Positions 38,054-46,075 of a stretch of DNA of 64,000 nt are shown here, piece by piece; the stretch's first letter is position 1; every line of letters starts with the position of its first letter. The DNA is from Clostridia bacterium. GTDB lineage: Bacteria; Bacillota; Clostridia; Christensenellales; Aristaeellaceae. Under the pieces are notes generated by a model. That model saw only the letters and a program-made list of their open reading frames with translations, did not search any database and had not been told where the DNA came from. Location: assembly GCA_017552535.1 (NCBI GenBank), contig JAFZPV010000043.1:1-64000 (forward strand). The letters run 5' to 3'. The translations under genes and the position numbers were made by a program.

Positions 38054-38725
38054 TTGAACGCAAGCTTACTGGGCCTGTTCAGCGGCTTTCCGGCGCACCG
38101 TTTTACCGACGGGATCGCGCAGGTGCTCAGGGAAAACCTTCCCCGGCGGGGAAGCCTGGTCTTTATCAGCGCCTGGCCGGAGGACTTTGATCGGAACGAT
38201 GACGACAGCGACGGCATGCACGGCATGTTCCTGGAGCGAGGCATGGGCTTTGCCCGGCACCGCGTGATCGACCGGCGGACGAGCGCAGCGGACGCCGTTC
38301 GGCTTGTGCGGGAAGCGGACTGCGTTTTCCTGATGGGCGGGGACGCAACTCAGCAAATGGCGCTTCTGCGCGGCCTCGGGCTTGTGCCGGAGCTTCTTTC
38401 CAGCCGCGCCGTGATCCTGGGCGTCAGCGCGGGTTCCATGAACATGGGACGGTACGTCGCCGATGTTTGGGAAACGAAGGCGCTGTACGAAGGGATCGGC
38501 CTTACAGACTTTACCGTGAAGGGACACTATACCGAAGACGCATGGTTTGTTCCGGTTTTGAAAGAGATGTCCTTGACGCGTCCAATCGCCGCTATGGAGG
38601 ATGAAAGCGCGATCTTTATCCGGGACGACGCCGTCTGGAGCCTCGGAAAGATCCATTGGATGGATGAGGGCAGACTCACCGCGCTCACGGACGAGATGCT
38701 GAAGGCGATCGGGAACGACCTGTGA
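38054..38725 (+). CDS. Peptidase E-like serine peptidase (S51 family)
   Basis: 223 residues from TTG 38054 with GGGGGAA upstream; the frame's earlier ATG lies inside the preceding gene. The nucleophile elbow GVSAGSMNMG holds the serine at about residue 124, and VFLMGGDATQQM fits the S51 fold. Relatives are Asp-specific dipeptidases or cyanophycinase-like enzymes; some are immunity or resistance proteins. No signal peptide, so cytoplasmic. Confidence 0.82.
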   Translation: MNASLLGLFSGFPAHRFTDGIAQVLRENLPRRGSLVFISAWPEDFDRNDDDSDGMHGMFLERGMGFARHRVIDRRTSAADAVRLVREADCVFLMGGDATQQMALLRGLGLVPELLSSRAVILGVSAGSMNMGRYVADVWETKALYEGIGLTDFTVKGHYTEDAWFVPVLKEMSLTRPIAAMEDESAIFIRDDAVWSLGKIHWMDEGRLTALTDEMLKAIGNDL

Positions 38726-38752
38726 AATGGACCGCACGGAGAATTATGATCA

Positions 38753-39411
38753 ATGAAGCTTGAAAGAATGGACGATTTCTTTGCCGCCCGGCTCGACGGC
38801 TACGACGAACACATGAAGCGCGATATCGAAGGCGCTTCCAGCTTCTATGCCTATACCGCTTCCTTGCTGCCGGCGCCGGCAGGAAGCCAGGTGCTGGATC
38901 TGGGCTGCGGCACCGGGCTTGAACTGGAAGAGTATTTTACGCTGAATCCTGGCGCTTTCGTCACGGGGATCGATCTGTCCGAAGCTATGCTGAATGTGCT
39001 GAAAGCCAAATTCCCTAAGAAGAACCTGACGCTGCTTCGAGCCTCCTATTTCGATGTGCCGCTTGGAAACGCCCTGTACGACGCCGCTGTATCGGTGGAA
39101 TCGCTGCACCATTTTCCGGCGGAAATGAAGGCGTCTCTGTACGAAAAACTGCTGGCGGCGCTGAAAGAAAACGGCTTCTTCGTCCTCACGGACTATTTCG
39201 CGGAATCGGAAGAGGCAGAGAAAGCGTATTTCCAGAACCTGGCGTTTCTAAAAAAGAGCAGGGGCTTTCAGACGATGTGTTCTATCACTGCGATACACCT
39301 TTGACTGTGGAACATGAAACGGACATCCTGCTTCAAGCAGGTTTCCGGGATGTGCGCGTCATGGAGCGGTGGGGCGAAAGTACATATACGGTGCTCGCGT
39401 GCAAAACCTGA
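38753..39411 (+). CDS. SAM-dependent methyltransferase interrupted by a -1 frameshift
   Basis: Class I methyltransferase. Frame 0 runs 38753-39304 with the SAM motif VLDLGCGTGLELEEY at about 47-61 and VESLHHFPAE later, but it ends in an abnormal tail. The correct family C-terminus (GLSDDVFYHCDTPLTVEHE ... ACKT) is in the -1 frame and stops at 39411. The frames meet at A_AAA_AAG (39250-39256), the classical -1 slippery heptamer. Reading through gives about 219 residues, a normal size. It is either programmed frameshifting or an indel (real or assembly) in a run of six A. The following gene starts 14 bases after the shifted stop, which favours the long product. Confidence 0.8.
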
Positions 39412-39425
39412 ACAGGGGGATACCG

Positions 39426-39917
39426 ATGGATTATCAGACAGAGAACCTGATCCTTCATTTCGTGACCGAGGACGACTTGCCCGAGGTCGCGCGCACGTGG
39501 CCTTCCGACCGTCATCCGCTTTCGGACGAGGAGGCGCGGGAGGCCATCGCCCATATGCGCGACAATTACGAAAGGAACAAGAAAGGCCGTATCTATCATT
39601 TGTGCCTGGCTGTATGCCGCGCAGACGATCCTGGCACCATCATGGGCTGGTGCGGACTGGACGGCAGCAGGAACCGCGCGGAACCGGAGATATTCATCCT
39701 GCTGGATGAACCGTACCGCGGCAAAGGCTACGGCACGCTGTGCGTGAAGGAATTGCTGAGGATCGCTGCGGAAGACTATGCGCTCAGCGGCGTGCACGGC
39801 GGCTGCGCCAAAGAAAACGTCGCTTCCGCCCGGGCCATGCAAAAGGGCGGCATGGTGCGGTACGGCGCGGAAGAAAACGGTGATCCGCTGTTCAGATACC
39901 GGGCGCCAAGGGAATGA
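39426..39917 (+). CDS. GNAT-family N-acetyltransferase
   Basis: 163 residues from ATG 39426 (AGGGGG upstream). Start DYQTENLILHFVTEDDL is the RimJ/RimL-like layout; the acetyl-CoA loop is YRGKGYGTLCV at about 97-107. The acceptor (protein N-terminus, amine or drug) is not evident. It lies in the accessory unit next to an aminoglycoside phosphotransferase-like gene. Confidence 0.9.
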   Translation: MDYQTENLILHFVTEDDLPEVARTWPSDRHPLSDEEAREAIAHMRDNYERNKKGRIYHLCLAVCRADDPGTIMGWCGLDGSRNRAEPEIFILLDEPYRGKGYGTLCVKELLRIAAEDYALSGVHGGCAKENVASARAMQKGGMVRYGAEENGDPLFRYRAPRE

Positions 39918-40451
39918 ATGATGAGAAAAGCAACACGGGAAGCACTGGCGAAAGCGGCAGGCGAAGCAGCTCAAATCCCTTTCCATGGCTATATACAGGG
40001 CGAAGATTCCAATCTGGAGCCCATCATTCGGCCCTTCCCCAAATGGACCCTGAAGGAAGCCGACGGGCTGTGGTGCGCGGCGTTCGTTTACTATTGCTGC
40101 CGCAAAGCGGGATTCGATATCCCCATCAGGCCGAAGGAATGCACGACGTGCCATTTGGCAGGCTGCGTCGCCTGGGAGGAATTCGCGATGGGCGACAGCC
40201 GGATCGCATATCAACCGGGAGAGGATACCGGTTTTCCGAAAGCGGGTGATATCGTCCTTTATGACCGGGTTTTCTGCAATCAGCCCCATGACCATATGGG
40301 GATCATTGTGCAGAAAATGGATAAAATGCTGATCGTTGCGGAGGGTAACGTCCAGAATCAATCGGGAATCATCCATCGGCCTCTGGATGCGCATATTCGG
40401 GCTTTTATCAGGCTCCCGGACGGGTATCGGTATGAACAAAGGACAATTTGA
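39918..40451 (+). CDS. CHAP-domain protein without signal peptide
   Basis: 177 residues. The CHAP pattern is seen as GLWCAAFVYYCC (catalytic Cys at about 53), AGDIVLYDR and HDHMGIIV (His at about 126), then AEGNVQNQSG and a final IRAFIRLP strand. CHAP domains are cysteine amidases or peptidases, often cutting peptidoglycan or gamma-glutamyl bonds. Lack of an export signal suggests an intracellular substrate. The start touches the preceding stop. Confidence 0.82.
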   Translation: MMRKATREALAKAAGEAAQIPFHGYIQGEDSNLEPIIRPFPKWTLKEADGLWCAAFVYYCCRKAGFDIPIRPKECTTCHLAGCVAWEEFAMGDSRIAYQPGEDTGFPKAGDIVLYDRVFCNQPHDHMGIIVQKMDKMLIVAEGNVQNQSGIIHRPLDAHIRAFIRLPDGYRYEQRTI

Positions 40452-40470
40452 TTTCAGGGAGGCAACGGCC

Positions 40471-40986
40471 ATGGAGAATCATGAAAAATATATGAAACGC
40501 TGCTATGAGCTGGCAATCAGCGCCGGGAAAAAGGGCCATGATACATTTGGTGCTGTGCTTGTGCATGACGGAGAAATCCTGGAGGAAGCGGAGAATACGG
40601 CCGATTACGCCCGCCGGATTTTTGGTCATGCGGAATTCAATCTGGTGCATAAATGCGCCAACAAGTATTCTGATAAGATCCTGGAAAAGGCCGTCGTTTA
40701 TACCAGCTGCGCACCTTGCGAACGGTGCCTGGCGGCCATCGCGTCCCTGGGCGTGCATCAAGTGGTTTGCGGCGTTTCGTACAAGGAGTTTTGCAAGCTG
40801 CTGCCCTTTGATTATCAGGCGGTGGATCGGGAAGGGCTGCTGAAGCAATTGGGCATCCAAATGATGCTCCAGGAATCGGTACTCGAAGAGGAAGGGATGC
40901 GTGTGTTTGAATGGTGGGGCGGCGAGTACCATCCGCTGGAGGAACTCATTGCGGAAATGGATGAAGTGAAAAAGAAGCAGAAATAA
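40471..40986 (+). CDS. Cytidine/deoxycytidylate deaminase-superfamily enzyme
   Basis: 171 residues from ATG 40471 (AGGGAGG upstream). Zinc motifs: GHAEFNLVH (His about 55, Glu about 57) and TSCAPCERC (cysteines about 82 and 85). The plan is like tRNA/guanine deaminases (free base or nucleotide) and not CDA. The C-terminal tail FEWWGGEYHPLEELI recalls guanine deaminase-type proteins. Substrate not fixed. Confidence 0.88.
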   Translation: MENHEKYMKRCYELAISAGKKGHDTFGAVLVHDGEILEEAENTADYARRIFGHAEFNLVHKCANKYSDKILEKAVVYTSCAPCERCLAAIASLGVHQVVCGVSYKEFCKLLPFDYQAVDREGLLKQLGIQMMLQESVLEEEGMRVFEWWGGEYHPLEELIAEMDEVKKKQK

Positions 40987-40998
40987 GGGGAAAACAGT

Positions 40999-41493
40999 AT
41001 GCGTAAAAAACTGATCCTCATTAGCGGCTCCCCCTGCGTGGGTAAGTCTGCCGTGGGCATAAGGCTCTTTGAAGGCTATGACAATAGCGCGTATCTGGAC
41101 GGGGACTGGTGCTGGTGCGTGCATCCTTTTTCCGTCATGGACCCTCGTCTCCGCAACGGGGATAAAAGTATGTCCTTCGTCCTGTCCAATTATCTGGATT
41201 CAGATTTTGACCTCGTGTTCTTTACCTCGGTGGTGCTGACGGACGCGACGATCCGCGAAAGCATTCTGCGTGGGATCAATGCCAAAGATTATGATGTGAT
41301 CGGCTTTACGCTGACTTGCTCGGAAGAAACACTCAAAAAACGCCATGACAGGCGCGGCGACAAAGGCGAAACCAACTATTACTGGCTGCATCTTCCGCCC
41401 TGCCCCGGCGATATTGTCATCGATACGGACGATAAGCGTGTCCGGGATGTGGTTCGGGAGATGAAGCGGCATATTGACGCACTGTGTTCATAG
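40999..41493 (+). CDS. P-loop kinase-like protein
   Basis: 164 residues. Walker A GSPCVGKS at 10-17, then an acidic LDGDWCWCVHPF that may bind the phosphate acceptor. KKRHDRRGDKGE resembles the lid of small-molecule kinases, and IVIDTDD is near the end. Relatives include shikimate-, chloramphenicol- and uncharacterised nucleotide kinases. The actual substrate is unknown. GC of this stretch looks below its surroundings. Confidence 0.75.
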   Translation: MRKKLILISGSPCVGKSAVGIRLFEGYDNSAYLDGDWCWCVHPFSVMDPRLRNGDKSMSFVLSNYLDSDFDLVFFTSVVLTDATIRESILRGINAKDYDVIGFTLTCSEETLKKRHDRRGDKGETNYYWLHLPPCPGDIVIDTDDKRVRDVVREMKRHIDALCS

Positions 41494-41505
41494 GAGGGAT
41501 TGCGA

Positions 41506-42501
41506 ATGAGCAGCATCCTGGAGCAAGCCAAACCCCTTTATGCCCTGAAAGATTGTTCCTTTACGCCTGTGGAAGGGCACGAAGGCGGAAGAAATGACAT
41601 CTTCATCGTTCGCCGGAATGGGGAGAACCAATATGTTCTCCGCGTCTCCGCCCTCGGTGACCGAAGCGAGGAAGAATATGTCGCCGAAACGGAACTTGTC
41701 CGTTACCTTGCGCAAAACGATGCGCCCGTGGCGGATGTGATCCCGTCCATCCGCGGCAATCTGGTGGAACGCATAACAGCGGAAGGCAAAGCAGCGTATG
41801 TCAGCCTGTTTTCTTACGCCAAAGGGATGCTGATGTCAGAAAACGGCTACCGCTACCGGGAAGGCGCTCCGCTGGAGGAATACTTTCATAACATCGGCAA
41901 AGCCCTGGGCGCGATCCACAGGCTGTCCAAGGAATATGAGCCTGTCCATCGGCGCCCGGATTACTTCGACAAGTACAACATGACGTACCTGGACCGCCTG
42001 TTCCCGGTTGAATACGGAGAACTGAAAAGGGCTATCGCAAATCGGTTGGAGGCGTTCCATGCGCTGCCCAAGGATAAGGATAGCTATGGCCTGGTCCACT
42101 TCGACTTCAGCGACGGCAATTATCACATCGACATGGCTACGGGCGCTGTTACGGTGTTCGATTTTGACAACTGCATGAACTGCTGGTACATGTTCGACCT
42201 GGCGAATCTCTGGCTTCACAACGAGGGCTGGACGCGAAGCGAAACCGACCCGAAAAAGCGCTTCGATCTCATGCAGCGTTTCTTTGGTGTGATCCTGCAG
42301 GGATACAGGACGGAAACGGATGTATCCGAAGAAATGCTTGAAAAGCTGCCGCTGTTTATCGACATGGTGCTGATCGAGAACGTGGCGGATGAATTCGAAT
42401 CGAGCGCCCGGGAGGGAGAGCTACCGGACGGCGAAGATATAAAAGCGCCGGCGAAATGCCTGGTCGGAAATATTCCGTTTGCCGGATTCGGAAAAGGATA
42501 A
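41506..42501 (+). CDS. Aminoglycoside phosphotransferase-family kinase
   Basis: 331 residues from ATG 41506 (GGAGGG six or more bases before; the in-frame TTG at 41500 is less likely). Catalytic loop HFDFSDGNYHID at about 199-210 and the metal Asp in FDFDNC (about 219-224). This is the APH/choline-kinase fold; members phosphorylate drugs, homoserine or sugars. It closes the accessory unit before the palindromic terminator. Confidence 0.88.
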   Translation: MSSILEQAKPLYALKDCSFTPVEGHEGGRNDIFIVRRNGENQYVLRVSALGDRSEEEYVAETELVRYLAQNDAPVADVIPSIRGNLVERITAEGKAAYVSLFSYAKGMLMSENGYRYREGAPLEEYFHNIGKALGAIHRLSKEYEPVHRRPDYFDKYNMTYLDRLFPVEYGELKRAIANRLEAFHALPKDKDSYGLVHFDFSDGNYHIDMATGAVTVFDFDNCMNCWYMFDLANLWLHNEGWTRSETDPKKRFDLMQRFFGVILQGYRTETDVSEEMLEKLPLFIDMVLIENVADEFESSAREGELPDGEDIKAPAKCLVGNIPFAGFGKG

Positions 42502-42533
42502 ATGAATAGGCAGACAGATTCTGACCAAAACAA

Positions 42534-42574
42534 CACAGGGGGATGCGCATGCGCATCCCCCTGTGCGGTTTTTA
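42534..42574. terminator. Perfect 32-base palindrome, bidirectional terminator
   Basis: 42534-42565 is a perfect palindrome with a 16-base arm (CACAGGGGGATGCGCA and its complement). On plus it is followed by CGGTTTTTA; on minus by TTGTTTTGG. It separates the plus-strand accessory unit from the convergent icd-acn operon. Confidence 0.9.
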
Positions 42575-42579
42575 CGTGC

Positions 42580-43779
42580 TTAGTTTTTGAGCCTTTCCGC
42601 GATGGCTTTCAGGAAGCCTTCGCTGTCCGTGACGTTGGCTTCGCCTTCGTACAGAAGCGCCATGTCGCCGGTCATCGTGCCGGAAGTGATGGTGTCGATG
42701 GAGGCCTTTTCCAGGCGGCGGGCAAAATCCGTAAGCGCCTGGTTGCCGGTCATCTCTCCGCTTTTGCCCAGCGCGCCCGTCCAGGCGAACAGCGTGGCCA
42801 TGGGGTTGGTGGAGGTCTTTTCGCCCTTCAGGTAGCGGTAGTAGTGGCGCGTAACCGTGCCGTGGGCGGCTTCGTATTCGTACTGGCCGCCGGGGCATAC
42901 CAGCACGCTGGTCATCAGCGCCAGGGAGCCGAAGGCGGAAGAGATCATGTCGCTCAAAACGTCGCCGTCGTAGTTCTTCATCGCCCACACGAAGCCGCCC
43001 TCGGATTTGACTGCCCGGGCCACGGCGTCGTCGATGAGCGTATAGAAATAGCTGATGCCCGCCTGCCCGAAGCGCGTGCGATACTCAGCCTCGTACAGCT
43101 CTTCAAAGGTCTTGCGGAAGCACTCGTCGTAGGTCTTGGATATGGTATCCTTGGCGGAGAACCACAGGTTTTCCTTTACGCCCAATGCGTACTCGAAGCA
43201 CACGCGGGCGAAGGACTCGATGGAGTCCCGCCGGTTGTGCATGCCCTGCACGATGCCGGGACCCGCGAAGTCGTATACCAGCTCCCGCTTTTCCTGTCCG
43301 TCCGCGCCGGTAAACACGATCTCCGCTTTTCCCGGTCCGGGAACTGCCATTTCGGCTGCCTTGTACACGTCGCCGTAGGCGTGCCTCGCCACGGTGATGG
43401 GCTTTTTCCAGCCGGGGATGTAGGTCTTCAGGCCCTTGACCGTGATGGGCCTGCGGAACACCGTGCCGTCCAGATACGCCCGCAGGGTGCCGTTGGGAGA
43501 CTTGTACATCCGCTTTAAGTTATACTCCGTCATGCGTCCGGCGTTGGGGGTGATGGTGGCGCACTTTACGCCCACGCCCAGGCGCTCTATGGCTTTGGCG
43601 GCCTCCAGGGTCACCTCATCGTCCGTGCGGTCCCTTTCCGGCAGGCCAAGGTCGTAATACTCGGTATTCAGCTCCACGAAGGGCTCCAGCACGATCTGCT
43701 TGATCTGCTGCCAGAGGATGCGGGTCATCTCGTCGCCGTCCAGTTCGGCGATGGGTCTGGTCATCACGATGCGGTTCAT
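42580..43779 (-). CDS. icd: NADP-dependent isocitrate dehydrogenase (eukaryote-like type)
   Basis: Oxidises isocitrate to 2-oxoglutarate. 399 residues, the dimeric type II form: IAELDGDEMTRILW at the start, SPNGTLRAYLDGTVFRRPI (substrate loop), NYDGDVLSDMISSAFGS, and AHGTVTRHYYRYLKGEKTSTNP. The ATG overlaps the aconitase stop as ATGA. With acn and citrate synthase it forms the oxidative branch to 2-oxoglutarate for glutamate synthesis. Confidence 0.96.
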   Translation of the reverse strand: MNRIVMTRPIAELDGDEMTRILWQQIKQIVLEPFVELNTEYYDLGLPERDRTDDEVTLEAAKAIERLGVGVKCATITPNAGRMTEYNLKRMYKSPNGTLRAYLDGTVFRRPITVKGLKTYIPGWKKPITVARHAYGDVYKAAEMAVPGPGKAEIVFTGADGQEKRELVYDFAGPGIVQGMHNRRDSIESFARVCFEYALGVKENLWFSAKDTISKTYDECFRKTFEELYEAEYRTRFGQAGISYFYTLIDDAVARAVKSEGGFVWAMKNYDGDVLSDMISSAFGSLALMTSVLVCPGGQYEYEAAHGTVTRHYYRYLKGEKTSTNPMATLFAWTGALGKSGEMTGNQALTDFARRLEKASIDTITSGTMTGDMALLYEGEANVTDSEGFLKAIAERLKN

Positions 43780-45863
43780 GCGTTCGAAGCCCCCTTGCGG
43801 TAGTGATTGATGAGGCAGCCGTCGATGAGGATCTCCGCCTCGGCGTCAGTAAGCAGCGGAAGCGTGAGGGTCATTTCCTTTTGCCCGTTGACCAGCGCGG
43901 AAAATTCCCTCTGCCCGGCCATCAGCGCGGGCAGGAAGCCTTTGATCTCTACCGTGTCGCCAACGCTCAAGTCCAGCGCGTCCGTGCATACGAAGGGCAC
44001 GATGCCCCAGTTGATCAGGTTGGCGCGGTAGCGCTTGGTGGCGTAGGATACCGCCACGTTGGCGATGCCGCCCAGTACCCTCTGGCAGGATGCCGCCTGC
44101 TCCCGCGCGGAGCCGTCGCCGGGGCACACTGCCACCACGGCGCTGTATATGCCCTGATCCCGCAGGGCTTTGGAGCGCCCCACGTAGCCGGGATCGCGGC
44201 GGGACAAGGCAAACTCGCTCAGCCGCAGGGGATTGCTGCGGTAGGAGGAGGTCTCGCCGGAGGGGATCAGCTCGTCCGTGGTGGTCACGCTGTCGGTCAG
44301 GCGGGAGGCCACGGTAAAAGAGAGCGTTTCGTCCATGCCCCGGAATTCTGGCCAGTCCGCGATGTTGGGACCGAATATCAGATCTTCGTCCGGCAGGGGA
44401 TGGCCTGTGCCGTCGTATACGCGGTTTTTGTAGGCCGTAAGGTCCGGCGCGTATGCGGCGTTGCGGACGTCTTCATATTGAACGGTGTCGGCGCCGGTCA
44501 CATAGCCGCCGTTTAGCGCGCTGGCGGCGATGGAGCGGGCGTCCATCAGCGCTACGAACGCGCTCTGGCCTTCGCCGGGCTTTGCGCCTTCGCGGCAGGG
44601 GAAGTTGCGCGTGGCGTGCCGCAGGGACAGCGCGCCGATGGAGGGCACGTCTCCTGCGCCGAAGCACGGCCCGCAGAAGCAGGGCTTGAGCACCGCGCCG
44701 CTTGAAATCAGTTCGCCCAGGGCGCCGCTCTTCATCAGCGCCGCCTCCACGGGCACGGAGGAAGGATAGATGCTGGTGTTTCCGGCGCTTTGGCCCTTCA
44801 GGATGGCTGCGGCGTTCAAGATGTTTTCGTATCCGCCGCCGGCGCAGCCCGCGATCAGGAACTGGTCGGCCTTCAGGCCCTTGTCCGTCCATTTTTTGAC
44901 CAGCTCGCCGTTTTTGAGCCCGGCGGCCTGCTCGGCTTTCGAAAGCACTTCCGTGGGATTTTCGTTCAGTTCCCGGATGGGGAATGCGTTGCTGGGATGG
45001 AAGGGCAGCGCGATCATGGGCTCGATCCTGGAAAGATCCAGTATTATTGCCCGGTCGTACACGGCGCCGTCCGGCGCGCTCAAGGGAGCGTATTTGTCCC
45101 CGCGGCCATGGGCTTCATAATAAGAACGGGTCTTTTCGTCGGTCTCCCACACGGAGGAGAGGCAGGCGGTCTCGGTGGTCATCACGTCGATGCCGATGCG
45201 CTCGTCCATGCTCAGTTCATGCAGGCCGGGCCCGGCGAATTCCAGCACGCGGTTCTTCACAAAGCCGTTTGCGTAGGTGGCGGCGCACAGCGCCAGGGCA
45301 GCGTCGTGGGGGCCTACGCCGTGGGAGAGACGGCCGGTCAGGTATACCAGGACCGTCTCGGGCGGGGAGGGCAGGTCGTAGGTGTTGCCCAAAAGCTGCT
45401 TTACCAGCTCTCCGCCGCCTTCGCCTATGGCCAGCGTGCCCAGCGCGCCGTAGCGGGTGTGGGAATCGCTGCCCAGGATCATGCCGCCTGCAAAAGCCAT
45501 CTGCTCCCTGGCGTACTGGTGGATCACGGCGAGGTTCGCCGGCACATATATGCCGCCGTATTTTCTGGCAGCGGAAAGCCCGAACACATGGTCGTCTTCG
45601 TTGATGGTGCCGCCCACGGCGCACAGGCTGTTGTGGCAGTTGGTGAAGGCGTAGGGCAGGGGAAAGCGCTTCATGCCGCTGGCGCGCGCGGTCTGGATGA
45701 TGCCCACATAGGTGATGTCGTGGGAGATCAGCGCGTCAAAGCGGATGTGCGCGCCGCCGTGGGCCTGCAATATGCTTTGGGCCAGCGTTCCGCCGGGCAC
45801 AAGGCCGGGCCTAACTTTCGGCGCGCCTTTTTCCAGTATAACGGGCGAGGAAATCAGCTCCAT
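43776..45863 (-). CDS. Aconitase-superfamily hydratase, probable aconitate hydratase
   Basis: 695 residues; converts citrate to isocitrate by context. It has GSDSHTRYGALGTLAIGEGG (aconitase signature 1) and iron-sulphur cysteines that fit GCAGGGYENI (about 329) and PCFCGPCFG (about 388-396), with the swivel domain SRRDPGYVGRSKALRDQG after it. The cysteine motifs differ from AcnA/AcnB (SCTN, CTTCIGN), so it is a divergent branch. It lies between icd and the divergent citrate synthase, which supports the aconitase role. The promoter is at 45896-45923. Confidence 0.85.
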   Translation of the reverse strand: MELISSPVILEKGAPKVRPGLVPGGTLAQSILQAHGGAHIRFDALISHDITYVGIIQTARASGMKRFPLPYAFTNCHNSLCAVGGTINEDDHVFGLSAARKYGGIYVPANLAVIHQYAREQMAFAGGMILGSDSHTRYGALGTLAIGEGGGELVKQLLGNTYDLPSPPETVLVYLTGRLSHGVGPHDAALALCAATYANGFVKNRVLEFAGPGLHELSMDERIGIDVMTTETACLSSVWETDEKTRSYYEAHGRGDKYAPLSAPDGAVYDRAIILDLSRIEPMIALPFHPSNAFPIRELNENPTEVLSKAEQAAGLKNGELVKKWTDKGLKADQFLIAGCAGGGYENILNAAAILKGQSAGNTSIYPSSVPVEAALMKSGALGELISSGAVLKPCFCGPCFGAGDVPSIGALSLRHATRNFPCREGAKPGEGQSAFVALMDARSIAASALNGGYVTGADTVQYEDVRNAAYAPDLTAYKNRVYDGTGHPLPDEDLIFGPNIADWPEFRGMDETLSFTVASRLTDSVTTTDELIPSGETSSYRSNPLRLSEFALSRRDPGYVGRSKALRDQGIYSAVVAVCPGDGSAREQAASCQRVLGGIANVAVSYATKRYRANLINWGIVPFVCTDALDLSVGDTVEIKGFLPALMAGQREFSALVNGQKEMTLTLPLLTDAEAEILIDGCLINHYRKGASNA

Positions 45864-45895
45864 GCAAAACCTCCAAAGTCGGTCAGTATGGTCCT

Positions 45896-45923
45896 ATTAT
45901 AGCACATGCCGGGAAATATGCAA
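45896..45923 (-). promoter_or_regulatory. Promoter of the acn-icd operon
   Basis: Minus strand TTGCAT (45918-45923), 16 bases, TATAAT (45896-45901), 32 bases before the acn ATG. It faces the citrate synthase promoter across an AT-rich stretch (45925-46017) with two TTGCAAA-like repeats that could be shared regulator sites. Confidence 0.75.
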
Positions 45924-46017
45924 GTTTAATTCACATAAAAATTCAAAAACATGGAGCATTACGGCGAAAATTTGCAAAAAAATAAATATATCAGCGCATA
46001 TACTTGCAAATACGCTA

Positions 46018-46046
46018 TTGCATTTTGCTTTGGAAGGGGTTATAAT
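46018..46046 (+). promoter_or_regulatory. Promoter of the citrate synthase gene
   Basis: TTGCAT (46018-46023), 17 bases, TATAAT (46041-46046), 29 bases before the ATG. Same -35 as the divergent acn promoter. Confidence 0.8.
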
Positions 46047-46075
46047 ACGCAATCATACCCTTCCGGAGGCGCACA

